Shown piece by piece: positions 18,959 through 28,476 of a stretch of 64,000 bases of DNA. This stretch comes from Shewanella livingstonensis (GTDB lineage Bacteria > Pseudomonadota > Gammaproteobacteria > Enterobacterales > Shewanellaceae), in assembly GCF_003855395.1 (NCBI RefSeq), contig NZ_CP034015.1, positions 940,001 to 1,004,000 of the forward strand, read 5' to 3'. The translations under genes were made by a program, and so were the position numbers. The notes under the pieces are model-generated. The model was not told where the DNA came from, made no database searches, and was given only the letters and a program-made list of their open reading frames with translations. Each line of letters starts with the position of its first letter. Positions within the stretch are counted from its first letter, which is position 1.

Positions 18959-20626
18959 TTAACGATTGCTGTAATCGAATGAGATTTCTTGATTGACGTT
19001 TTTGACAATACACGGACCATGTTCACGTTGGGTACGATTAAATGCGTTACCAATGTGAATTTCGACGTTGGTGAAGATGTGCTTTTCAGCTCTGATGACA
19101 TAATTGTTATAATAGCCTTCAACTTCGTTAAAGTGTTGCGTATATTCTACTTCCTCTTTAATGCGTTCTTCGGCCATCTGATTTTTTTGGTCGAGCATCA
19201 TTTTAACTTGCTCAATCATGCCAACGTCACTTTGCCATTCGGTTTTTGGTGGCAATTTTCGTAATCTCGCTTCTAGCGCTAAACCCGCAACAACCATGCC
19301 TTTAATACTGTCATCTAACTCTTTAAGCTGTTGCTTTAATTCACCTTGATGCATGGCACAAAACAGTTCAGTTTTGGTACTGGCTGTTGCACCAAATGCA
19401 ATGGCTCTGATACCTTTAGCAGCAGTAGCTGTACCGCCGACTAAATCACCCCGTCGTCCTTGAGCGTCGCTGACCGTAATGCTATCACCTGATGTTGAGT
19501 GACTGTGAAGTAACTGTTTAGTCACTAAAATATTGCCGAGAGCTTCTAATTGTGAATATTGTACAAACTGGGCGCAAATTTGTCCGGTCGCCTTAATTGT
19601 CGTGCTGAGTTTTTGATCTTTAATTAAGCGACCAATAACGCCTTTACTGACAATAACATCACCTTGCGCTTCAATTGAAGCTGACTCAACAAAGCCCATT
19701 ACAGTGACATCACCACTTGCTTTTACTTGCATACCTTCGTGCACATCACCAGTAATTAAAATACTGCCTTTAAAGTTAACGTGACCATAGCGAACGTCAA
19801 CATCCTTAATTTGCAGCATATCGTCCACTTGCATACCGGTGCGGTTTTCAACAGGCTGACCTGACACTGTGGCGATGAGTTTGTTTGGATCTTTGGAGTG
19901 AAGGCTGGTGCCAGTGCCTGGTTCCATAGATTTATCTTTACCAGGAATTTGTTGCAACACATCACCGTGGATATTAAAACCTGGATTGCCTAGAGTTGAG
20001 GGGATTTTAACCATCAATATATCATTGGCCTTAACCGTAATAAGTGCGCCTAAATTACGCATATCGACCGAGCCGTCTTCGCGTTCTTGTGGTTGTAATA
20101 AGCGCTCACGAGCTAAAGCTACTTTTCGAGTTAATACGGCATTTTCACCATTAACGGCAGCTTTACCGCAAGCTATGATACCTTCACAGCTTTCCCCTGG
20201 CGGTAATATCGACAAGCGCTGCATTAATGCCATGATCTTAGGTTTACTTAATCCCATTTTAATTTTTTGATTTTTCAGAGTATTAAGTATGTCGGGTAGG
20301 GTGATATCTTTGCCACCCCAAGCGGAGGTAATTTTCATACTGGCTTGCATTTTATCATCACTGACACTGATGCTCACAGCCCCATCTTTGCGCTCGGCGA
20401 TGGTAAAAAATAATTCGTGACTACCAGGGTTTTGACCGCAAAGGGCATTAACTTCAGTTACTGCTTTATTAATAGCCGGTGCAATAGGAAACAACATGGC
20501 GAAGGCGGACTGTGTTAGTAAGGCGTTGATATCCTCTGCTGACACCGGACCATGGGTATTGGGAATTATACGTAATTCCACTTTATTTTTATCTGCGCTT
20601 AGTGCGGCTAATGAAGGCTCTAACAT
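18959..20626 (-). CDS. DUF342 / FapA-family polymer-forming protein
   Basis: A 555-residue protein of the DUF342 (flagellar assembly protein A) family; this FapA is unrelated to the Fap amyloid genes elsewhere in this window. An N-terminal alpha/beta region (~1-190) precedes a right-handed beta-helix-like series of short strands rich in Gly/Val (ILITGDVHEGMQVKASGDV, VMGFVESASIEAQGDVIV, IKATGQICAQFVQYSQLEAL; ~285-370). A Lys/Glu-rich coiled coil (~440-500) follows. The family is linked to polar flagellar placement in Vibrio and to polymer scaffolds. No flagellar gene is nearby, so the role here is open. Confidence 0.85.
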   Translation of the reverse strand: MLEPSLAALSADKNKVELRIIPNTHGPVSAEDINALLTQSAFAMLFPIAPAINKAVTEVNALCGQNPGSHELFFTIAERKDGAVSISVSDDKMQASMKITSAWGGKDITLPDILNTLKNQKIKMGLSKPKIMALMQRLSILPPGESCEGIIACGKAAVNGENAVLTRKVALARERLLQPQEREDGSVDMRNLGALITVKANDILMVKIPSTLGNPGFNIHGDVLQQIPGKDKSMEPGTGTSLHSKDPNKLIATVSGQPVENRTGMQVDDMLQIKDVDVRYGHVNFKGSILITGDVHEGMQVKASGDVTVMGFVESASIEAQGDVIVSKGVIGRLIKDQKLSTTIKATGQICAQFVQYSQLEALGNILVTKQLLHSHSTSGDSITVSDAQGRRGDLVGGTATAAKGIRAIAFGATASTKTELFCAMHQGELKQQLKELDDSIKGMVVAGLALEARLRKLPPKTEWQSDVGMIEQVKMMLDQKNQMAEERIKEEVEYTQHFNEVEGYYNNYVIRAEKHIFTNVEIHIGNAFNRTQREHGPCIVKNVNQEISFDYSNR

Positions 20627-20812
20627 AACATCCTTTGTTTTTATTTTTATATCAGCTTATAACAGGCAAATAGAATACCAATCAAATGAATCCGAAAATG
20701 TGCGTTATTTTACCTTTAAGCCAATTTAGCTGATATTTATCTGCATTTCCAGCAGTAAGCTAGCTTTGTCATTCATAAGTGAAGCGGCATAATATGAAGA
20801 GCATTATTAAGG

Positions 20813-21850
20813 TTAGCGTTGATGAAGGTACAACTTATACTTATTGTTTTCAGCTAACACATTCACTTTGCCAAAATGAGCCGCAATAGTCTCTGAGTAA
20901 GGTAAGTGGCGATTAGCAACAATTTGCCATATGCCATGTGATGTTAGTCGTGTTGCGCTTTGTTGAACAAATTGTGTAGCAATATCGGTGGTGCTGGTTA
21001 ACCCATCATGAAATGGAGGGTTGGAAATAATGCCATCGAATTTACCGTTAATTTGGTTAAACCCGTCAGAAGGGTAGACCTTAGCGTGCATATTATTGGC
21101 TGCGAGGGTTAATTCGCATGAAAGTAAAGCCATTGCATTGATATCAATACATTCAATGGTTAACTCTGGATTGGCTTTGAGTAATGCTGCGCTAATGACT
21201 CCCGCGCCACAACCAAAATCGAGTACTCTGCCGTGTAAGTTAGTAGGTAAATGCGACAGTAATAATTCCGTTCCCTGATCGAGACGTTTTTCGCTAAAGA
21301 CGCCAACAATATTACAAATCTGTAATTGTCCTTGTGGAGTCTCTAGTGGGTATTGGCTTACCCAATCGCTGAGGGTTAATGCTGGTGCTACTTGCGTTAA
21401 ATAACTGATATACACTAAACAATGACGGGCATTATCTTGTTTTATGGGGACTGAATAATAATCTGGTGTTAGTTTGGCAATCGATTTAATTCCCCCTTTA
21501 TTTTCACCAACAATGATTAATTGACCATCAATAGATAAATGTTGCGCGGCGAGTTGTAATAAATAACCCATTAACGGCTTTGCTTTTGGAAAGTAAATAA
21601 TGACAGTATCAAATTTTGTCTCCGCAAATGACTCTGGCAGCTGATGACCAAAGTGGCACTGGAGTTTGTCATTGGCATAAGATGACAATATAAGGTGATG
21701 ATTAAAATCAAGTGCTAGGGCGGTGACATTGTGAGCAAAATCAAGACAATGATGTGCAAAAATATCTGCTTCATAATTAAGCACTAATACATTCTGCTGA
21801 TCAAAATATTGGCTGTTTCTGATTAAGGCTTGAGAAGGATTTGTTAACAC
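20813..21850 (-). CDS. rsmC: 16S rRNA (guanine-1207-N2)-methyltransferase
   Basis: A 345-residue two-domain methyltransferase. The N-terminal half is a degenerate duplicate. The C-terminal half carries the SAM motif [16 protein letters not shown] (~210-225) and the catalytic signature ISNPPFHDG (~275-283) of N2-guanine RsmC/RlmG-type enzymes. It modifies the small ribosomal subunit. The length matches RsmC (about 340 residues). It is a separate unit, more than 100 bp from both neighbours. Confidence 0.9.
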   Translation of the reverse strand: MLTNPSQALIRNSQYFDQQNVLVLNYEADIFAHHCLDFAHNVTALALDFNHHLILSSYANDKLQCHFGHQLPESFAETKFDTVIIYFPKAKPLMGYLLQLAAQHLSIDGQLIIVGENKGGIKSIAKLTPDYYSVPIKQDNARHCLVYISYLTQVAPALTLSDWVSQYPLETPQGQLQICNIVGVFSEKRLDQGTELLLSHLPTNLHGRVLDFGCGAGVISAALLKANPELTIECIDINAMALLSCELTLAANNMHAKVYPSDGFNQINGKFDGIISNPPFHDGLTSTTDIATQFVQQSATRLTSHGIWQIVANRHLPYSETIAAHFGKVNVLAENNKYKLYLHQR

Positions 21851-21896
21851 GTTGGATGCTCATAATGCTAGAGGTAAGATAAACACGCTGATATTA

Positions 21897-21932
21897 ACAC
21901 AATCCCCACCTTCATAAGGGTAGGGATTGTGT
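21897..21932. terminator. Hairpin downstream of the alkaline phosphatase gene
   Basis: A 10-bp stem ACACAATCCC/GGGATTGTGT, extended by further pairs after one mismatch. It is 37 bp past the phosphatase stop on the minus strand. The T-run is weak, so it may be a partial terminator or RNA-stabilising hairpin. Confidence 0.55.
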
Positions 21933-21968
21933 CGTTATAGTCGCAGGTATTAATTAAGGCGTTTTTAC

Positions 21969-23321
21969 CTATTCAGGTAATAAACTGAACATTTTAATCG
22001 CAATATCAATATTGTCTTGATGGCCGCTAAATAATCTGGCGCCAGGACCTGCTGCAAATACCTGAACATCCATAGCGGTATGACCGCCACTTGTCCAACC
22101 GGTATTTGACTGAATATCAATTAATTTACGCAGTGCAACAGACAATGGTTCATTGCCTTGCATACGAGCCGTTTGTAATTGACTGTATTGTGCTTCGTTT
22201 GGGGTAAAACCTAATAATGTTGCCGTTAAAGGCTGCCAATTATCTTCTGCAATAGCACGAGTTGCAATAACATCTGGACTGGCTTTAACCTTATGCAGAA
22301 CCTGTGGGTTCCACTCGTACTTGTTGTTTGCGCCAACGGATAAGCCACCAGTATTATGATCTGCTGTTACAATCATAAGTGTGTCTTTACTTTGACGAAC
22401 AAATTGTTCAACCACTTCAATAGCAGAAGCAAATTCATCCATTTCACTCATCGCAGTAGCAATATCGTTACTGTGGCCAGCCCAATCAATTAAGCTGCCT
22501 TCCACTAGTAACACAAAACCTTGCTTATTTTGCGATAGCAAATCTAATGCCTTTTGGGTCATATGACTAAGCTTATGCGCCTTTTTGTCGTTAATGACCC
22601 AAGGCAGCTGCACATCTGCAAATAGTCCCAATACTTTTGGGTTAGTAACCGATTCAAGCTGGGAGAACTCAGTAATGTGTTGGTAACCTTTCGCGCTGAA
22701 CTGCTCAAGTAATGTTGGGGTGAAATATTGCTGACCACCACCAAGAATTACATCCGCATCGGACGTTAAATAAGCCTCTGCAATATCAATATAATTACTG
22801 CGGCTTTCATTATGAGCGAGAAATGCAGCCGGTGTAGCATGGTTTACCTGAGAGGTCACCGCAACGCCTGTTGATAAGCCTAATGCTTTAGCTTTCTCCA
22901 TTAAGGTCGTTAATGGACGCTTTTCAGTGTCGACTGCAATTGCACCATTATAGCTTTTAACCCCAGTAGATAATGCAGTTGCCGATGCCGCAGAGTCGGT
23001 AACATAACCACTGACAGAAGCCGGGTAGGTACTTGCCATACCAACGAGTAAGCGGTCAAAAACCGTTTGCTCAATCTCTTCGGTCTCAGGGTTATCTTTA
23101 TAATAACGGTAGGCTGTGGTGTAGGCGGGTCCCATACCATCACCAATCATAATGATAATGTTTGTCGGCCTTGATGGACCAATTGTTGGTACATTATTGC
23201 TAGTGGTGTTGTCTACTACAGGAGACATAATGACTTCATCGGCCATTGCACCTGTTACGACTAAGCTAGATACCAATACTAATCTGCTGATTATTTGTTG
23301 GCAGGTCGATAAATAATGCAT
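21969..23321 (-). CDS. Alkaline phosphatase, PhoA superfamily, periplasmic
   Basis: A 450-residue protein with a signal peptide (~1-27). Metal and nucleophile motifs are IIMIGDGMGPAYT (~55-67) and GYVTDSAASATAL (~103-115, nucleophile Ser or Thr region at the DSAAS motif), then SLIDWAGHSND (~277-287) and IVTADHNTGGL (~321-331) and the late GGHTAMDV with a His ligand. It hydrolyses phosphate monoesters. It starts only 8 bp after the gshB stop, so it is co-transcribed with that gene. In Escherichia coli the gene after gshB is yqgE, so this is a different arrangement. Confidence 0.9.
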   Translation of the reverse strand: MHYLSTCQQIISRLVLVSSLVVTGAMADEVIMSPVVDNTTSNNVPTIGPSRPTNIIIMIGDGMGPAYTTAYRYYKDNPETEEIEQTVFDRLLVGMASTYPASVSGYVTDSAASATALSTGVKSYNGAIAVDTEKRPLTTLMEKAKALGLSTGVAVTSQVNHATPAAFLAHNESRSNYIDIAEAYLTSDADVILGGGQQYFTPTLLEQFSAKGYQHITEFSQLESVTNPKVLGLFADVQLPWVINDKKAHKLSHMTQKALDLLSQNKQGFVLLVEGSLIDWAGHSNDIATAMSEMDEFASAIEVVEQFVRQSKDTLMIVTADHNTGGLSVGANNKYEWNPQVLHKVKASPDVIATRAIAEDNWQPLTATLLGFTPNEAQYSQLQTARMQGNEPLSVALRKLIDIQSNTGWTSGGHTAMDVQVFAAGPGARLFSGHQDNIDIAIKMFSLLPE

Positions 23322-23329
23322 GAATAATC

Positions 23330-24283
23330 CTATTTTTTCTGGCTTATACGGGCTTCGATGGCATCCATGAGCATGCCCGTAATGTTAACGTCAAATGCTG
23401 CTTCAATTTCTTTAATGCAAGTTGGGCTAGTTACATTGATTTCGGTTAACTTATCGCCAATCACATCTAAGCCGACAAAAATAAGGCCACGCTTTTTTAA
23501 TTCAGGTCCAATTGCGCGGGCAATTTTCCAATCACTTTCTGACAATGGCTGTGCCACACCGCTGCCGCCAGCGGCCAGGTTACCACGGGTTTCACCTTTC
23601 ATTGGAATACGCGCGAGTGCGTAAGGTACTGGTTCACCGTCAATCACTAAAATACGCTTATCGCCTTGAGTAATTTCAGGAATAAATGCTTGAGCCATAG
23701 CGTATTGTTGGCCATAACTGGTTAAGGTTTCGATAATAACCCCAACATTAGGGTCATCTTTTTTCACTCGGAAAATAGAAGTGCCGCCCATGCCATCTAA
23801 TGGTTTTAAAATAATGTCTTGTTTTAGCTGGTGGAAGGCTCGGATACGTTTAGCATCGCGAGTCACTATGGTGTCTGGAGTGAACTCAGAAAACCATGCA
23901 GTAAACAATTTTTCATTGGCATCACGCAAACTTTGCGGCTTGTTAACAATTAATACGCCTTCTTCTTCGGCACGTTCAAGCATATAAGTGGCATAGATGA
24001 ACTCGGTATCAAATGGTGGGTCTTTACGCATTAATATCACGTCAAGTTCGGCCAAAGGAGTATCAACAGACTCGCCTAAGGTAAACCATTGATCAGCATC
24101 TTGCTTAACCGATAATTCACGCATAGTGGCCATGGCTTTGCCGTTAACCATCGCAAGGTCATGCATTTCCATATAAAACAATTGGTAGCCACGTGCTTGT
24201 GCGTCTAATAACATCGCAAAGCTCGAATCTTTTTTGATGTTAATGTCGCTAATAGGGTCCATAACAATACCGAGCTTAATCAT
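23330..24283 (-). CDS. gshB: Glutathione synthetase
   Basis: A 317-residue ATP-grasp enzyme joining gamma-glutamylcysteine and glycine. The N-terminal KLGIVMDPISDINIKKDSSF is typical of proteobacterial GshB. The ATP-binding segment contains KPLDGMGGTSIFRV (~156-169), and metal and substrate residues lie in FVGLDVIGD and EINVTSPT (~272-290). The length is standard. It is part of the run sprT, endA, rsmE, gshB, the same order as in Escherichia coli, with 43 bp between rsmE and gshB. Confidence 0.95.
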   Translation of the reverse strand: MIKLGIVMDPISDINIKKDSSFAMLLDAQARGYQLFYMEMHDLAMVNGKAMATMRELSVKQDADQWFTLGESVDTPLAELDVILMRKDPPFDTEFIYATYMLERAEEEGVLIVNKPQSLRDANEKLFTAWFSEFTPDTIVTRDAKRIRAFHQLKQDIILKPLDGMGGTSIFRVKKDDPNVGVIIETLTSYGQQYAMAQAFIPEITQGDKRILVIDGEPVPYALARIPMKGETRGNLAAGGSGVAQPLSESDWKIARAIGPELKKRGLIFVGLDVIGDKLTEINVTSPTCIKEIEAAFDVNITGMLMDAIEARISQKK

Positions 24284-24326
24284 GTGTATATCCTTAAATA
24301 ATGTGTAGAGAAAATATTAGTTTTAA

Positions 24327-25067
24327 TTAACCAATATCGCCAAATTTAACTTGTAATGCGGTAATGGCTGTCAACGATGCCGTTTCTGTACGTAGCACCC
24401 TTGGCCCTAATAATATATCGGTAAAATGCTGGGTTTCGGTCATGGCAATTTCTTCGTCGGATAAACCGCCTTCAGGGCCTATGAGTAATCTTACTTTGTG
24501 GTGTTGACCGGTTAACTGCAAGCCATTAATGCCGTGTGAAGCTCTTGGATGTAAATTGAGTTTTAACGCTTCGGTTGATTCTTCACACCACTGAGCTAAT
24601 GTCATTGCTGGGCGGACAACCGGTACGATACTGCGGCCAGATTGTTCACAGGCACTAATCACAATTTTTTGCCATTGTTGCAGTTTTTTTTCTAAGCGCT
24701 CACCATTGAGTTTGACACCACAACGATCAGAAAATAACGGTGTAATGGTGGTTACGCCAAGCTCTACGGACTTTTGAACCGTAAACTCCATTCGGTCACC
24801 GCGTGAAATCACCTGACCTAAATGCAAGTTTAATGGCGATTCACTATTGTTAGCTTCACAACTTAGGACCGTGACAGAAATAGATTTCTTACTGGTTTCA
24901 ATTATTTCGGCTAAATAATCATTACCATCACCGTTAAACAAGATGATGTGGTCACCCATTCCCATTCGCAATACTCGGCCAATGTGGGCAACACCATCTT
25001 CATCTAATTGAAGCGTTTGCCCTTGTTGTAAATTGTCTAGGGGCTGAAAAATGCGTGGTACTCTCAT
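24327..25067 (-). CDS. rsmE: 16S rRNA (uracil-1498-N3)-methyltransferase
   Basis: A 246-residue SPOUT-class methyltransferase. It has an N-terminal PUA-like beta domain (~1-70) and the knotted SAM site with [14 protein letters not shown] (~194-207) and [14 protein letters not shown] (~217-230), both diagnostic of RsmE. It methylates U1498 in the decoding region of 16S rRNA. It lies between endA and gshB, as in Escherichia coli. Confidence 0.95.
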   Translation of the reverse strand: MRVPRIFQPLDNLQQGQTLQLDEDGVAHIGRVLRMGMGDHIILFNGDGNDYLAEIIETSKKSISVTVLSCEANNSESPLNLHLGQVISRGDRMEFTVQKSVELGVTTITPLFSDRCGVKLNGERLEKKLQQWQKIVISACEQSGRSIVPVVRPAMTLAQWCEESTEALKLNLHPRASHGINGLQLTGQHHKVRLLIGPEGGLSDEEIAMTETQHFTDILLGPRVLRTETASLTAITALQVKFGDIG

Positions 25068-25116
25068 CAGTGTTGACCTTTTTTAACCAATTATTCAAGG
25101 GTTGCTAGATCGCTAA

Positions 25117-25884
25117 TTAACGAACTAAGCCGTTATTTTGGCATTGTTTGAATACAAAATCATTATGATTACCTTGGTTAGCTGCGATTAAGGTATCACG
25201 TTGACATTCTGTGGTGCTAACCGGCTGCATTTTATTCCAGGCAGCAAACAGTTTTTGTTGGCTATTACTGATTTGCAAACCATATGTTTGTTGCATATAC
25301 AGATAAGTTCGAGCAATAGGACCTCTTGCACGTTGTGGTGGTTGTGCTTTACGGCCTTTAAAGTCGACAATCATCTCACATTGTCCGTATTGATTGGCTT
25401 TTCCGCCCCAATCACTGAAACGAAAGTTACTGCGATCCCCGTTTACTTCACCGACAGCAGGAACCAGATTGTGTAAATCGGCTTCCATTTTTTTAAATTG
25501 TTTGTTGTTTTTACCACAGTTTTTTCGGCCACCGTCTTGCCAGCATTGTAATTGATGGCCAAATTCCCATGCGGGTACAACGTGCTCCCACTCAATACGG
25601 TTAGCCCTAATAATTTGTTTTCTGACTTTATAACCACAGCTAGCATGGTCTGCTTGCCATAATTTGCCTGCTATAGCGATATCGCAACCACAATAAAAAG
25701 TATTGAGAGGTAAGTATTGTTGGTAAATCTTTTTGGCAATTGTTTTTGCTTTACCAAAGCTGCTGGGATGTTCTGCAGCAATAAGTGTTGATGAAAAAAT
25801 GCCGCAAAAAAGCGACACCCCAAATAGCCAAGAGTGTGTGGATGATAAGCGCAAAATAAACCCTAAAATTAATAAAAATATCAT
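25117..25884 (-). CDS. endA: Endonuclease I, periplasmic or secreted
   Basis: A 255-residue nuclease. A hydrophobic N-terminal segment (~1-37) ending in STLIAA is the export signal. The mature part has the endonuclease I motif [14 protein letters not shown] (~90-103) with the catalytic His, then [21 protein letters not shown] with a conserved Asn (~135-155), and an [23 protein letters not shown] segment typical of the family. Four or more Cys suggest periplasmic disulfides. It degrades extracellular or incoming DNA. It follows sprT, as in Escherichia coli. Confidence 0.92.
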   Translation of the reverse strand: MIFLLILGFILRLSSTHSWLFGVSLFCGIFSSTLIAAEHPSSFGKAKTIAKKIYQQYLPLNTFYCGCDIAIAGKLWQADHASCGYKVRKQIIRANRIEWEHVVPAWEFGHQLQCWQDGGRKNCGKNNKQFKKMEADLHNLVPAVGEVNGDRSNFRFSDWGGKANQYGQCEMIVDFKGRKAQPPQRARGPIARTYLYMQQTYGLQISNSQQKLFAAWNKMQPVSTTECQRDTLIAANQGNHNDFVFKQCQNNGLVR

Positions 25885-25974
25885 TACAGCGCAGGCTTAG
25901 CCTGTCATTTTGGCTGATGTTAAGCCATCGAATGCGATGACGCAATTGATACCGTTTATTATTCCAAGCAAAGA

Positions 25975-26601
25975 TTATTTAGGGTTAAAAGGGCTTAATG
26001 TTTGTTGACAGCGGCGACAGCGATATTGGGTTTGGCCGCGGACAACTCTGTTGTGACGTCTTATGGTTAAGTGGATGCTGCCACAGCCACAAAAATATTC
26101 AAATTGTTGGCCGCTGACAGACTGAGTATTGAGCTGGTGAGTAGTTTTTGGAGCAATATTAAATGTTGTTAGCATCACGCTTTGCCATTCTTTACCATGA
26201 GGTTTTACTTTACCAAATAGATGAAAACATAATAAATGGCTGATTTCATGTGGTACCACTTCATTTACAAACACTTCTGGGTTTTCGGCCAGTAATACAG
26301 GATTAAAGCGTAATTTATTGGCCTGTAAATGGGCTGTGCCGGCACTTTTACCACGCAAGCTAAAATGAACGCTAGGGCGTGAGAATGGGCGTTTAAAATA
26401 GTGTTCGGCTAATTGATAGTCGGTTTCTATTTTGGCTAAAATTTGTAATTGAAGTGGATTATTGATGGTGACATTAAGCGCTCGGTTCGACTGTGGTGGC
26501 GTTGATAACGAGGAACTATTTGTGTCAACGTTTTGCGTTAGCGCTCGGTGCGCGCGCTGGGTGAGATTAGAAATACTTTTAAACATGCTGAAATGCTTCA
26601 C
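25975..26601 (-). CDS. sprT: SprT-family zinc metalloprotease-like protein
   Basis: A 208-residue protein. The zinc motif is VPHEISHLLCFHLFG (HExxH, ~114-128) with the downstream HGKEW (~135-139). The C-terminal zinc ribbon has paired cysteines (YFCGCG ~168 and YRCRRCQQ ~193). The N-terminal ~45 residues are Ser/Asn-rich and less conserved. SprT is related to the protease core of SPRTN, but its bacterial role is poorly defined. The gene order sprT-endA-rsmE-gshB supports the name. Confidence 0.9.
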   Translation of the reverse strand: MKHFSMFKSISNLTQRAHRALTQNVDTNSSSLSTPPQSNRALNVTINNPLQLQILAKIETDYQLAEHYFKRPFSRPSVHFSLRGKSAGTAHLQANKLRFNPVLLAENPEVFVNEVVPHEISHLLCFHLFGKVKPHGKEWQSVMLTTFNIAPKTTHQLNTQSVSGQQFEYFCGCGSIHLTIRRHNRVVRGQTQYRCRRCQQTLSPFNPK

Positions 26602-26668
26602 TTACAGGAATATTCAATAACAGACTCAAGCAAGTAAAGCATAGACATTTTATATTAGTCTATTGGCA

Positions 26669-27853
26669 TTACAGTGTGCTGGCCGCTGCGGCTATCATGG
26701 CTCTTATTTGTTCAACTATATCCGATTCTACTTGTGAATCGTAGCCTTTAATGCGTGGAGTATGAATGTGCCCTACCGGTAAATTCAAGTTAAATTGGTC
26801 ACGAAGTAAAATACTGCGATAGGAAATTTCATTAGATAAATAACCGCCACCAGAACCTTCTACTGAAATTTCATTTTGTAATTCAGCCAGTGATGACGCC
26901 TTAAATTGCCCTCTAGATAACGTGTTAATCTGGTTATTATCATTAACACTCCAGTGGCCTTTTACTGCTGCCATAGCTTCAACCGGCAGCGAAAATTGCA
27001 CGAACTCTGGACCATTTAATTTACCATCACTTGAGGTGCCACCGTTAAATAATGGTGCTTTAGGGTTGCTATGACTGGCGCCGGTTAATACATTTAAATT
27101 GTCTGGAGCTTCTGCACTGCGGTTACGTCCAGGAAAACGCTCAATGTCGAAATTGTCACGACCCATGCTAATGGTAAATACCATGTCGACACTGTGGTCT
27201 CGATAAAAAGGCGTCAGTAATGATTCAATAATGCCATTGTCGAAATCGCTATATCTAACTGGGATCATTACCGTTTCAATTTGAGCCATTTTGCCATTCA
27301 CTTTAAAACGATACCCGTCTAATGCTAGCGCGGCTAAACCTGACGGGTTACTTTGGCCAATATTTCTATCAAGAAAAAACGGGTCAAAACCGGTTACTAA
27401 AATATTAATTTGGCTGTCGGGTGAGAATTCAATATCGCTAAAACCACGAGAGGATTTCTCTACCGCTTTGACCAAGATATCTCGTTGCCAGTCGGCCAGA
27501 TTAAATCCAGCTCGTTCTTGTTTTAAGACGTTACGCATACTTAAACGACTCCAGTATAAGGAGCGATCGTCACTGTGACCAGATTGTACATCTCGCACAG
27601 CTTGCTGCCATAACCTATGCCCTTGATGCGCCGCCATTTCAGTCACAGCTAATTCATCTGTGGAGTGGCTTAACTCAACCTCCAGAGTATCACTGATAGC
27701 TTGATAGCGATTAACTACATGAGGCATTGTTTGCCCAGCCTTCGATACACGCATCTCTTCGACGTTTTTTGGGAGTTGCCCTGCAATAACTGCATTCGAT
27801 AACGTGACTAATGCCAATGAACTTAACATTATAAAAGCACTGTGTTTAATCAT
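26669..27853 (-). CDS. Secreted pyroglutamyl-peptidase-I-like protein with Cys-to-Ser replacement
   Basis: A 394-residue protein with a signal peptide (~1-24, cut near AVIAG). Residues ~149-368 form a peptidase C15-like domain: ILVTGFDPF (~151-159) matches the start of pyroglutamyl peptidase I, NFDIERF carries the conserved Glu (E238) and VGHIHTPRI the catalytic His (H364). Where family members have YVCNH with the nucleophile Cys, this protein has YLSNE (S340). The N-terminal ~125 residues are an extra region of unknown function. Pcp enzymes are normally cytosolic and about 210 residues, so export, size and the missing Cys all differ. It could be a Ser-type hydrolase or an inactive binder. 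Confidence 0.75.
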   Translation of the reverse strand: MIKHSAFIMLSSLALVTLSNAVIAGQLPKNVEEMRVSKAGQTMPHVVNRYQAISDTLEVELSHSTDELAVTEMAAHQGHRLWQQAVRDVQSGHSDDRSLYWSRLSMRNVLKQERAGFNLADWQRDILVKAVEKSSRGFSDIEFSPDSQINILVTGFDPFFLDRNIGQSNPSGLAALALDGYRFKVNGKMAQIETVMIPVRYSDFDNGIIESLLTPFYRDHSVDMVFTISMGRDNFDIERFPGRNRSAEAPDNLNVLTGASHSNPKAPLFNGGTSSDGKLNGPEFVQFSLPVEAMAAVKGHWSVNDNNQINTLSRGQFKASSLAELQNEISVEGSGGGYLSNEISYRSILLRDQFNLNLPVGHIHTPRIKGYDSQVESDIVEQIRAMIAAAASTL

Positions 27854-28476
27854 AACGGTTCCTTTAGGACCCTAAATACCCATCTTGGGGTCGAGTTTAA
27901 CAACTTTATTGCCCACTAGACTGACTCTAGGTAAGTCTAAGTTACAGTTATAACACAGATGTTTAGCCGATTTAATAACCCTTTTAATACTTGTATATTA
28001 GTAAGTTTTTTTTGAGTGATGAATTTATTTAGATAATGTGTTTGGGCGGTTAAACTTTATCGTGATGTTAATTTAATTACTGATTTTTTCTATACTATTG
28101 ATGCTTCTCAACCATACTAAGACCATAAAAAGATATAGCTGAGATAACAGATATACTGAATTTGGTCATTGTTGCGGTTAATCTAGGCTTAGAAACGAAT
28201 GCAAAGATGATTGAAGGTGAGCGAAGTGTGGTTCTGCTTGTATATTGATATTGAGTCAAATAATAATATTGTTGTAAGTAATCGCTTCCTTCTATGTACT
28301 TAGTTACCGATGATATGAGCAATTAGGCAATACTCTGGATTGATAGTTAAGTTATTCGGGGTTTATATTTAAGTCACATTATCCAGTTATACCTATAGAT
28401 AAGATGCACAGGCTATTCTTGTGTTAGCACGCTGGTGTTGGCGCTATTGTGTTCACTATATTGAAAGGATATCAAC
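27854..28476. other. Divergent intergenic region upstream of the Fap-linked regulator
   Basis: This is a 623-bp AT-rich region between the Pcp-like gene and the sigma-54 activator gene. A 75-codon minus-strand frame at 28095-28322 lacks a convincing ribosome-binding site and family resemblance, so I do not call it. The regulator's own Shine-Dalgarno (GAAAGGAT, ~28462) is clear. I see no -24/-12 promoter or copy of the palindrome found upstream of fapB. Confidence 0.5.

Noticed and set aside
28095..28322. 75-codon minus-strand frame between the Pcp-like gene and the sigma-54 activator gene
   Set aside because: There is no Shine-Dalgarno, no recognisable domain and the composition is like the AT-rich intergenic DNA.
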